From an uncultured Sphingomonas sp. (GTDB lineage: Bacteria; Pseudomonadota; Alphaproteobacteria; Sphingomonadales; Sphingomonadaceae), in the NCBI RefSeq assembly GCF_946477935.1, contig NZ_CAMLAC010000011.1, positions 1 through 36,699 on the forward strand: DNA of 36,699 bases, given 5' to 3'. The notes under the pieces were generated by a model. The model ran no database searches and had not been told where the DNA came from. It worked only from the letters and a program-made list of their open reading frames with translations. The position numbers and the translations under genes are program-made. Numbering within the stretch: position 1 is the first letter of the stretch; each line of letters starts with the position of its first letter. Positions 28,616 to 36,699 of the stretch are shown in pieces.

Positions 28616-29342
28616 GGCCATCCTTGCCGAACGGACCGATCAATTTCCTGTATTCGGCCTCTGGTTGCCCGTAGCCATCGCCAGCCAGTTCCTCGAGCTT
28701 GTGCCGATCGAGGATGCGAACGCGGCCGCGCGTCGATCGGATCATGCCGGCGCCCTCCAGCACGTGCAGCGACACGGTCACTCCGGAGCGCTCGGCGGCA
28801 ATCATCATTGCCATAAATTCGTGCGTCAGCGGGATCTCGTCGCTGTCATGCCGGTCGTGGCACATTAGCAGCCACCGCGCGAGCCGTGCTTCGATGCGTT
28901 GGTGCGCATTCGACACAGCGCTTTGAGCGGTTTGAACGAGGAAAGTCTGGACGTAGCGCAGCAGCATCGTTCGCAAGGTGGCGCTCTGATCCATCGCCGA
29001 CAGGAATTCAGCCGCCTCGATCCTCAAGCCGCCATGCCCATTCACCTGAATGAAGATCTCATGCGGCGAGCTACTCGCGCCCAGCAGAAGCGGCACCCCA
29101 GCGAAGCCATCGCGCCCGAAGATGCCGACTTCGGTGCGGCCGTGATCGGCTGTCATCATTACGACCGAGGTGACGCCCCCTTCGGGGAACCAGACAGTTT
29201 CGATTGGCTTGCCGAGCGCGACCAGCACTTGTTCCTTATGCAGCTGTTCGCGCCTCAGATGCGGCTTGAGCAGCGCCAGATCGTCGCTCGACAGGGCGTC
29301 GAGCAGGATATTTGTCGTGTAACGTTCGGCTGGATGCGGCAC
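28593..29342 (-). CDS. Crp/Fnr-family transcriptional regulator
   Basis: cNMP-binding-like 'TVWFPEGGVTSVVMMTADHGRTEVGIFGRDGF' plus winged helix 'LTHEFMAMMIAAERSGVTVSLHVLEGAGMIRSTRGRVRILDRHKLEELA'. Confidence 0.9.
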   Translation of the reverse strand: MPHPAERYTTNILLDALSSDDLALLKPHLRREQLHKEQVLVALGKPIETVWFPEGGVTSVVMMTADHGRTEVGIFGRDGFAGVPLLLGASSSPHEIFIQVNGHGGLRIEAAEFLSAMDQSATLRTMLLRYVQTFLVQTAQSAVSNAHQRIEARLARWLLMCHDRHDSDEIPLTHEFMAMMIAAERSGVTVSLHVLEGAGMIRSTRGRVRILDRHKLEELAGDGYGQPEAEYRKLIGPFGKDGPRSAPAA

Positions 29343-29660
29343 GCGCGCGCCCCGTAGTTCGGGGCGAAAGCGCGATGGTCCTTCAGCCGCTCGCGCCCTG
29401 ATCGTTGGCGAGCGATGTGACGGAGATAGGAGCGATGTCGCCGCTTACGACCCCCAAGACGGGATTTGTGTGGCATATCGCACAATCGCCGGCGTCGACG
29501 TGCCGGGAAGCACGGCGCCGGCAATAAGCGTCCGGGCTGAAGATCGGCGCGGCGCCTAACCTTTCGCAATCCTGAATGTGGCGTGTCCAACAGAGGGTGG
29601 CCGCTCCCCGCGATTACATAGAAAATCGGGACAGATCAGAGTTCAGGCGAGCCACGGATC

Positions 29661-29828
29661 ATGACGGACGAGCAGACCTACTACTATCGGCGTGCCGAAG
29701 CCGAGCTGGAGCAAGCGCAACGGGCGTGCGATCCACGTGCGGTTCGCGCCCATTATCAGCTTGCTGAAGCGTATCTGGGACGCGTTGCCGCACCGAGGGA
29801 GGACGCCAGCGAAGGCCGAACGCAGTGA
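29661..29828 (+). CDS. Small hypothetical protein (55 aa) coupled to the downstream kinase
   Basis: MTDEQTYYYRRAEAELEQAQRACDPRAVRAHYQLAEAYLGRVAAPREDASEGRTQ*; the stop overlaps the possible GTG start (29825) of the next ORF. Confidence 0.6.
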   Translation: MTDEQTYYYRRAEAELEQAQRACDPRAVRAHYQLAEAYLGRVAAPREDASEGRTQ

Positions 29829-29836
29829 GGTCGGCG

Positions 29837-30475
29837 ATGGCTGATCCCCGGCTGCCGGCAACGACCGGCGACCTGCTGCTGCGTGAGACGCACCACCGGT
29901 GCAGCAACGATCTGCAGCTGATCGTGAGCTTGCTGTCGCTGCAGAGCCGTCGCGTGGACAGCGAGGAGGCGCGCGCCGCGTTGAGCGACGCCGCCCAGCG
30001 GGTCGCGGTGCTCGCCCGTGCGCGGGCTGCGATGTTGAACGGAGGGTCGCCCAGCTTGGAGGCCGCGCTGGGTCAGCTATGCGAAGCGCTGCACTCCCAT
30101 GCCGAGGCGCGCTCGATCCTCGTGACGTTCCGCGTCGAACAACCTGTGGGCCGCTTGCCCGCCGAGCGGCTCAACCCGCTCACGCTGGTCGTCAACGAGT
30201 TGATGACGAATGCGATCAAGCACGCCTTTGAGGAAGGCACCTCCGGACACATCACGGTGACAGTTGGCCGCAGCGCTCAGGGCGACGTGATGGTGACCGT
30301 CGACGATGATGGCCTGCCGTTCCCGGAGTCATCCGCACCAGACGGTAGCGGAATGGGGCTCGGTCTCGCCAAGCGACTGATGGCGTCCATCGACGGCCTG
30401 CTGATCGCGCCGACCGGACCGTCCAAACTCTTCGAACTTAGGGTCCCGAGCGAACACAGGCAGGTGCTGGCATGA
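29837..30475 (+). CDS. Sensorless HisKA_2/HWE-type histidine kinase
   Basis: 'LLLRETHHRCSNDLQLIVSLLSLQSRRV' H-box, N-box 'LVVNELMTNAIKHAF', 'GSGMGLGLAKRLM'; no N-terminal input domain. Confidence 0.88.
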   Translation: MADPRLPATTGDLLLRETHHRCSNDLQLIVSLLSLQSRRVDSEEARAALSDAAQRVAVLARARAAMLNGGSPSLEAALGQLCEALHSHAEARSILVTFRVEQPVGRLPAERLNPLTLVVNELMTNAIKHAFEEGTSGHITVTVGRSAQGDVMVTVDDDGLPFPESSAPDGSGMGLGLAKRLMASIDGLLIAPTGPSKLFELRVPSEHRQVLA

Positions 30476-31200
30476 CCATCGATGGCCATCGTTCGGCCTT
30501 GCAAGGCACAGCGTTTGCCAGATTCAGAATGCTATCTGCCGAGGACCGGCAGGCACTCGTCGAGATCGCCACAGCACCACGTCGGTTCAGGGCAGGTATC
30601 GACCTAGTGTCAGAAGGTGTTCGCACTGACGCCGTATTCGTCGTCACCGAAGGTTGGGCGTGCCGTTACAAGATGACGCGAGATGGCGCACGCCAGATCA
30701 CCGGGCTCGTGGTGCCTGGCGACGTGTGCAATCTTGACTCCTTCATGCTTTCTCAGGTGAATTTTGGCGTAAGGACGCTGACAGCGGGATCGGCGGTCGG
30801 ACTGCCGCGCGAGCGCGTCCAGGCGCTCGCGGCCGAGCGCTCCGCCATTGCCCGAGCATTCACTTGGTTCACAATCGTCGAGAATGCGGTTTTGAGCGAA
30901 TGGGCGCTGTCACTGGGCCGGCAGACAGCGCGCGAGCGGCTGGCGCGTCTGTTGTGCGAACTAGCCATGCGTCTCGGTGGCACAAGTGGGGACGCGCCCA
31001 GCTACGAATTGCCTGTCACCCAGGAGCAACTGGCCGACGCACTCGGCCTTACCTCGGTGCACGTTAATCGCACCCTGCAGCAGCTTCGGGCGGATGGGTT
31101 GGTCGCGATCGAAGCCCGTCGGGTCACCTTGCCGGACCTGGCGGCGCTGCGCAGGGTTGGCGACTTCGACGGCGCGTATCTGCATGCCGAAGTGTCTTAA
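30472..31200 (+). CDS. Crp/Fnr-family transcriptional regulator
   Basis: 'VFVVTEGWACRYKMTRDGARQITGLVVPGDVCNLDSF', HTH 'VTQEQLADALGLTSVHVNRTLQQLRADGLVAIE'; ATGA overlap with the kinase stop. Confidence 0.92.
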   Translation: MTIDGHRSALQGTAFARFRMLSAEDRQALVEIATAPRRFRAGIDLVSEGVRTDAVFVVTEGWACRYKMTRDGARQITGLVVPGDVCNLDSFMLSQVNFGVRTLTAGSAVGLPRERVQALAAERSAIARAFTWFTIVENAVLSEWALSLGRQTARERLARLLCELAMRLGGTSGDAPSYELPVTQEQLADALGLTSVHVNRTLQQLRADGLVAIEARRVTLPDLAALRRVGDFDGAYLHAEVS

Positions 31201-31370
31201 AGCTCGAAAGGGAGCTGGGCGAGGCAAGCCATCTAAGTGACGCGAGATAAATCCCTTCATCAAAGGGCGGCTATTCATCTCGATGTGCTGACAGCTGCTG
31301 GGAAAAAAGCTCCCAATCTCGGTCGCTCCCCAATGATGCTGGCCCCAGTTCAAGCGGTCGATCCGCTCAC

Positions 31371-31432
31371 ATGAACGGACGGCAGGTGTCGGGCAGCGGA
31401 AAGCGGCGCGTGAATGGCCGGGATTGGGTCGG
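31371..31432 (+). repeat. Dispersed intergenic repeat, copy G
   Basis: ATGAACGGACGGCAGGTGTCGGGCAGCGGAAAGCGGCGCGTGAATGGCCGGGATTGGGTCG. Confidence 0.7.
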
Positions 31433-31804
31433 TCACCCCTGAGCGGTCGGTCGCCGCTCGACCATTTCGACCCTTCTCCGAGGTCGTTGCGATCTCCCAA
31501 CCCGCTGCCTTCGGAGCCTCGCGGCTTTCCCGTTTCTTCGTCTCGACCAATCCATTTCGGTAAAAAGGGGCTGAACGGCGGGGGTTAGCTTGATCGGCGG
31601 CTCTGTATTCCCATCACGGGTTCGTCTGTGGGAACGGTAAGAATCGGCACAGACGGCGACATCGCTCCGCTCGCTCCAGTCCTCAAGCCGAAGATATGTC
31701 CACTGCTTTGATGAAGCGCTTATATTTACCAGGTTGTTGTCGCTGCTTGCGACCGGCTATGAACATCCTGTCGCCTTGGCGATAGCTCCCATGATGTACC
31801 GAGA

Positions 31805-32314
31805 ATGATGATGACCACTGAGACCAACACCGTTGAACTTGCAACCGAGCTGACCATTGCGTGGCTTGGGAATCCCAACACCCGTACGTCGGCCGATGAT
31901 GTTCCTGCATTTCTCAAGTCGATGCACGAGGCTGTCATCAGCCTCAGCTCGGAACCGGGTGAAACCGAAAGCAAGGACGCTCCCGCTGAATACATCCCGG
32001 CGGTGTCGGTCCGTAAATCACTGGCGAGCCGCGACCACATCATCTCGATGCTCGACGGCAAGCCTTACAAGACGCTGCGCCGTCATCTGGCAACCAATGG
32101 CCTGACGCCTGAGGAATACCGCACGCGCTATAACCTGAAGCCCGACTATCCGATGGTCGCTGAGGCCTATAGCGAGAGCCGTCGCGCGATGGCACACAAG
32201 ATCGGGCTTGGTCGTAAGACCGGCGCCGAAGCCAATGCCTCTGCGCCCGCTGCGGACGCAGCACCAAAGTCCAAGCGCGCCAGCAAAGCCGGTGCGGTCG
32301 CCGACGCAAAATAA
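31805..32314 (+). CDS. MucR/Ros-family transcriptional regulator lacking cysteines
   Basis: 'SRDHIISMLDGKPYKTLRRHLATNGLTPEEYRTRYNLKPDYPMVAEAYSESRRAMAHKIGLGRK', the typical MucR core; no Cys in the 169 aa. Confidence 0.88.
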   Translation: MMMTTETNTVELATELTIAWLGNPNTRTSADDVPAFLKSMHEAVISLSSEPGETESKDAPAEYIPAVSVRKSLASRDHIISMLDGKPYKTLRRHLATNGLTPEEYRTRYNLKPDYPMVAEAYSESRRAMAHKIGLGRKTGAEANASAPAADAAPKSKRASKAGAVADAK

Positions 32315-32367
32315 CGAGACACCGCACGCAGAACCCCCTCGGCAACCAGACCCAGATGGAGCGCGCT

Positions 32368-32403
32368 TTTTCGTCAGGGCAGGCATGCCAGCCCTGACGA
32401 AAA
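32368..32403. terminator. Bidirectional intrinsic-type terminator hairpin
   Basis: TTTTCGTCAGGGC ... GCCCTGACGAAAA, 13 bp perfect stem flanked by T/A runs, downstream of the MucR-like gene. Confidence 0.7.
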
Positions 32404-32770
32404 GAGAGCCGGTTTTCTCATAAAGACCGGGCCAGAGACGGGCTAAGGCTCATTGTTTGGGGCGCGTGGGTTTCGTCAAATATTGGGATACTGTTGCCTG
32501 TGAGGCACAGCGCCAGCCATGCGCTAGAAATCTCTATGCTGCTGATTCTGTTTAGTTAATTTCGTTGATTTGGTAAGGATGGTCGCGAGGGCTTGCAAGA
32601 TAATCCAAACCTTTCAGATAATTAGCTAAATGCAAATGAAATTCGGAGAATGACCAAGCGGACGCATGATTTTAAATTTGTAGCATATCGGTATTGACGC
32701 GTAGGTATTTTATCTATGACATTTCTCCTGAAGCCGCGGCACATGATAGTCGCGGAACACAGGGGAAGAC

Positions 32771-35700
32771 ATGTTAAAGCAGTCGGTATCGCCACTTGCG
32801 CTTGCCAGCGCTCTGATGATGTTTGCCGCACCCGCTTGGGGTGCACAAGTAACTAACTCAGCCACTCAGTCGGGCAACGAAGAGCAGGATGGGATAGGCG
32901 CCGAGACGAACGACAGGACCAAGTCCGTTGTTGCGCGCGCCTCGGACACCCGTGCGGCTGCCATCAGGGGCCAAGCCACCACGACGGACGACGGGGTGCT
33001 GATCGTCACGGGGACACGTATTGCGCGGCCAAACACCACCTCGGCCTCCCCGATCACGTCAGTCACTGCCCAAGACATCCAGGCTCAGGGCCCGCTCAAC
33101 GTTGAAGAAGTACTCAATCGCCTCCCCCAGATCGCGCCGGACAGCCAGCAGAATTATCAGGACTCAGAAGGCTCCCAACGCATCAAGCTGCGCAGCCTTG
33201 GGTTCGAGCGCACGCTTGTCCTTCTCGATGGCAAGCGGCTTGGTACGCAGAACGGGCAGGACACCAACATCATTCCGGCCGCACTTTTGGAACGGGTGGA
33301 TGTCCTGTCCGGCGGTGCCTCATCGGTATACGGATCAGACGCTGTATCAGGTGTGGTCAACTTCATCCTGCGCAAGGATTTTGATGGGCTGAGGATCGAC
33401 GGTAACTACAACTTCTACAATCATAATAACCGCGAAACGTTTGTTACGCCGCTTGCGCGAACTAATGGGTTCCCAACGCCTTTGGGACTGACCAACGATG
33501 GCGGCCGTGCCGACATCACGGTAACCGTCGGCAAGAAGATGCTCGATGATCGCCTGCGTGTATCAGCCTTCTTCAACTACCGAACTGCCGATCAAGTTAA
33601 TTATAGTGACCGATCTTATTCGCCTTGCTATATTCAGGAGACGGCCCGCAACGGTCCGGTAGCTTGCACGCCCCTTTCAACTTACTCATCCAGCGGATAC
33701 ATCCAGCCCCGCAGCGGTACATCGCTCGGGCAAGGCTTCGTCAACAATCCTGATGGCTCGCGCAGCTTTGTCCGCTTTGGCGCCGGGCGTGGCAATGCTG
33801 CAAACCCCTATGAATTCACGCCGATCCAGCGCGAATCAGAAAGTTTTACCGGCGGCGGCTTCTTCAACTTCAGAATTGCGCCCGAGGTAGAAGTCTACGC
33901 CGATGCAATCTGGTATCGCAATGAGTCGCGCAATGGCTCTCCGCTACGCGTCTATAGCTACACAGTGTTTGGTGCGACGCCGTATCAGGTCAATTGCGAC
34001 AATCCATTTCTCTCCGCCGGACAGGCGACGACACTATGTGGCGTTAACGCGGGCAGGGCGGGGACTTCTGCTCCTCTCGATGTCCGCTACCGGTTTGACA
34101 GCCAGCCGCTTCTCACCAGCACCTTCATCAACAAGGGCATTCGAGCCACTGGCGGGGTTCGCGGCGCGATCGGCGAAGCGTGGACCTATGACGTTGGCGG
34201 CGTCTACGCCTTCAACCGCCGTGACACGATCCTGGCGCCGTTCTCGGATCCGGTTCGCGTCAATCGCGCCTTGGATGTCGTGAACGTTAACGGCGTTCCC
34301 ACTTGCCGCGCAGTCGTCACGGGCACCGATCGCGCCTGCCTGCCCTTCGATGCATTTCGTGCTGGCTTCAATAATGATGCCGCAATTGACTACCTGTTTT
34401 CCGGCGCAACCGACGGGGCTGTCAACTCTGGTGGCGAGCTGTACAACGTCATTTCGACCGTCACCGGTGACCTGGGTAAATATGGTATCACCTCGCCATG
34501 GGCACAGGACGGCTTAGCTATCGCGCTGGGTGCCGAGTATCGCGAGGACCGCTTCTTCTCGGGCTCGAACGACGCCTATCGGGTCGTAAATGGCGACAAC
34601 GATGCAGACCTTCGCCAGCACGTCTGGGAGTCGAACATCGAACTACAGGCGCCGTTGATGCAGCAGCAGCGCTTCGCCCACCTGCTCCAGGTGAACGGTG
34701 GTTTCCGCGTGTCGAAGTATAGCACCAATCCGTCGACCTTCACGACGTGGAAGGCTGAAGGACTGTATGCTCCAGTGCGAGACCTGACGTTCCGCGTTTC
34801 CTACAACAAAGCACAACGTGCGCCGACGGTGATCGAAATTCGGCAGGCGACCCAGAATACTTTCCGTACGACGGGTGTGCTTGATTTCTGCGGCCCCACG
34901 GTGAACGCCAATGGGACGCGTAGTGCGCCGATCGCGTCGCGGGAAACGTGTCGCGCGACGGGTTTGGCTGATGCGCTGTATGGCAGCGAAACCCTACTTT
35001 GTCCCGATAACGCCTGCACCGTGCGCTCGGGTGGCTGGACCGCTGACCCGGAGACCGCGTACACGCTGACCTATGGCTTGGTCGTGCAGCCCAGCTTCAT
35101 CCCTGGGCTCGTCTTTTCGGTCGATCGGTATCAAATACGGCTGAACGGCTCGCTGGGCTATCAACAGGCCGATTATTTTGCCGAAGGCTGTGTGGCATCG
35201 AACGGCGATCCGTTCTTCTGCCGTGGCATCGTGCGTGATCCTGCCACGGGAGTGCTCTACAATCCCGCAGGAACCAACCCCGCGTCCGGCTTCTTCCGTG
35301 AAGGCACGACTAACCTGTTCAGGACGCTTGCCAATGGCTGGGATTTCCAAGGGCAGTATACGCTGCGTATGCAGCAGGCTGGTCGCTTGGACTGGGGCTT
35401 CAACGGATCGTTGACAACGCTGGCGGGCGCACAGGATTCACCGTTGCGCCCCCAGTATAATTGCGCTGGTTATTTCTCCAACGGCATCTCATGCGGTCAG
35501 CTGATCCCGAAGTGGTCGCACACCCTCCGTACGACATACACGACGCCGGATTCGGTGTTCAACATCTCGTTCAACTGGCGTCACACCGGCCCCCTTACCA
35601 GCGCTGACAACTCCGGGGACCCCACGATCGGAGGAACGGCTGCCCGTCGCCGCACGACGTATTTTCGGATTGGTGCGCAAGACTTCTTCGATGTGTCCAT

Positions 35701-35878
35701 GGCGTTCAATGTCTCGCGACAGTTTGCGCTACGTCTTGCTGCCAACAACGTGCTCGATCGTGATCCACCGATCATTCAGAACTCACGTCAGGCGGCGCTG
35801 ACGTTCAACAATACACTGCCACAACGCTACGACGCGTTGGGACGCCAGATCATCTTCGGTGTGACAGTAAATTTTTAA
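32771..35878 (+). CDS. TonB-dependent receptor
   Basis: Signal peptide, plug domain 'DDGVLIVTGTRIARPNTTSASPITSVTAQDI...IKLRSLGFERTLVLLDGKRL...GGASSVYGSDAVSGVVNFILR', C-terminal beta strand 'GRQIIFGVTVNF'. Confidence 0.95.
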   Translation: MLKQSVSPLALASALMMFAAPAWGAQVTNSATQSGNEEQDGIGAETNDRTKSVVARASDTRAAAIRGQATTTDDGVLIVTGTRIARPNTTSASPITSVTAQDIQAQGPLNVEEVLNRLPQIAPDSQQNYQDSEGSQRIKLRSLGFERTLVLLDGKRLGTQNGQDTNIIPAALLERVDVLSGGASSVYGSDAVSGVVNFILRKDFDGLRIDGNYNFYNHNNRETFVTPLARTNGFPTPLGLTNDGGRADITVTVGKKMLDDRLRVSAFFNYRTADQVNYSDRSYSPCYIQETARNGPVACTPLSTYSSSGYIQPRSGTSLGQGFVNNPDGSRSFVRFGAGRGNAANPYEFTPIQRESESFTGGGFFNFRIAPEVEVYADAIWYRNESRNGSPLRVYSYTVFGATPYQVNCDNPFLSAGQATTLCGVNAGRAGTSAPLDVRYRFDSQPLLTSTFINKGIRATGGVRGAIGEAWTYDVGGVYAFNRRDTILAPFSDPVRVNRALDVVNVNGVPTCRAVVTGTDRACLPFDAFRAGFNNDAAIDYLFSGATDGAVNSGGELYNVISTVTGDLGKYGITSPWAQDGLAIALGAEYREDRFFSGSNDAYRVVNGDNDADLRQHVWESNIELQAPLMQQQRFAHLLQVNGGFRVSKYSTNPSTFTTWKAEGLYAPVRDLTFRVSYNKAQRAPTVIEIRQATQNTFRTTGVLDFCGPTVNANGTRSAPIASRETCRATGLADALYGSETLLCPDNACTVRSGGWTADPETAYTLTYGLVVQPSFIPGLVFSVDRYQIRLNGSLGYQQADYFAEGCVASNGDPFFCRGIVRDPATGVLYNPAGTNPASGFFREGTTNLFRTLANGWDFQGQYTLRMQQAGRLDWGFNGSLTTLAGAQDSPLRPQYNCAGYFSNGISCGQLIPKWSHTLRTTYTTPDSVFNISFNWRHTGPLTSADNSGDPTIGGTAARRRTTYFRIGAQDFFDVSMAFNVSRQFALRLAANNVLDRDPPIIQNSRQAALTFNNTLPQRYDALGRQIIFGVTVNF

Positions 35879-35901
35879 AGAACAAGTCCATCGTCTAAGG
35901 C

Positions 35902-35936
35902 TGAAGTGGGTCACTGGTTGGGAGTGACCCACTTCA
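35902..35936. terminator. Hairpin downstream of the TonB-dependent receptor
   Basis: TGAAGTGGGTCACT ggttggg AGTGACCCACTTCA, 14 bp perfect stem with 7 nt loop. Confidence 0.7.
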
Positions 35937-36543
35937 ATCGTGATGATTGTGTTGTCTCTGTATTGATTGGGAGATGCTAAGTCTAAACTTTAACCAAGTA
36001 GATCCCCAGGGCGCAGTCGGCAAAATATACACGGACGACTGCAAGCAGAGTCAGCAGCACCAGTGCGGCAATGCCGCGGTCGTGCCAGCCCGCGAACGCT
36101 ACAAGTAGCTCGTTGCAGGCAATCAGCCGATCGTGCCGAAACAATCGGCCCGCCTGATGCTGTGTCCGGCGAGCGCTCGCTAATGCCTCTCTCATCCACA
36201 CATCTTAAAATAAGACATGAGCAAGCCAAGACGGCGCTGTTCGATCCGATTGATCAAGCCGTACCTGTATCTAAGTCGTCTCCCTACAATGTAGTCACCC
36301 AAGAGCGCGAGAGGGCGATCTTCCCAGGGCCGCGGAAATACGAGGTTAAAGCGCACGTCTTTTTCTTCAGCTTCCTGACCAATCCGGTCCGCTATGCTGA
36401 GTTAATCTCAGATACGATCACCGTCGATGTCACCGAACGACAGGTGAGCAACCCCGAGGTCTAGCGACCTTTCGCCTGCGTGGATGCGTTTCGGTCAAAG
36501 TACCGTATCGTCTAAGGCGACCATAAATGACGTTTCACATGCA

Positions 36544-36606
36544 GAATGAACAAATGGCAGGAAGTGGGAAGTGGGCAGGCGGCGTCGAATGACCGTTTCT
36601 GGGTCG
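36544..36606 (+). repeat. Dispersed intergenic repeat, copy H
   Basis: AATGAACAAATGGCAGGAAGTGGGAAGTGGGCAGGCGGCGTCGAATGACCGTTTCTGGGTCG. Confidence 0.75.
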
Positions 36607-36699
36607 TGCCGGCAACAGAGATCTCTGAAGTCACCTTATCGTGACCCCGCTCCTCCGTTTTCATGAAACGGTAAATTAGCAGTTAGTCCCCATGCTGCG

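Noticed and set aside
35983-36464. Small ORFs on both strands after the TonB-dependent receptor
   Set aside because: They overlap each other, lack recognisable motifs and have no clear ribosome-binding site; a gene remnant is possible but not supportable.
1-36699. CRISPR arrays, tRNA/rRNA genes, transposases or phage genes
   Set aside because: Looked for by eye; no regularly spaced repeats, cloverleaf-like sequences or mobile-element proteins were recognised. A tRNAscan/ISfinder run would be decisive.

Overview
Chromosomal window from an alphaproteobacterium, very probably a sphingomonad (inferred from protein style and gene content; no taxonomic search was run). It is rich in signalling genes: three large hybrid histidine kinases, a sensorless HisKA_2-type kinase translationally coupled to a Crp/Fnr regulator, a second Crp/Fnr regulator, one intact and one frameshifted single-domain response regulator, a CHASE3/GAF/GGDEF diguanylate cyclase and a MucR-like regulator. 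Metabolic and transport genes include a YdeP/FdhF-type molybdopterin oxidoreductase, an FNT-family channel, CorA, an accessory lysA-like decarboxylase, a GST, an esterase, a CDP-glycerol-transferase-like protein and a TonB-dependent receptor. I found no CRISPR array, rRNA, tRNA or transposase. The observations most worth follow-up are: (1) a rearrangement scar where a SelO (YdiU) C-terminal fragment abuts an N-terminally truncated SDR; (2) a dispersed family of ~60-90 bp intergenic repeats with at least eight clear copies; (3) two minus-strand gene clusters (20.4->18.5 kb and 18.35->15.97 kb) whose lead genes share a paralogous small domain and a ~54 bp upstream element; (4) a tight DUF/methyltransferase/membrane protein/lysA-like operon; (5) an orphan protein with an RNxxxH motif resembling HEPN RNases. 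All functional assignments come from reading the translations, not from database searches.
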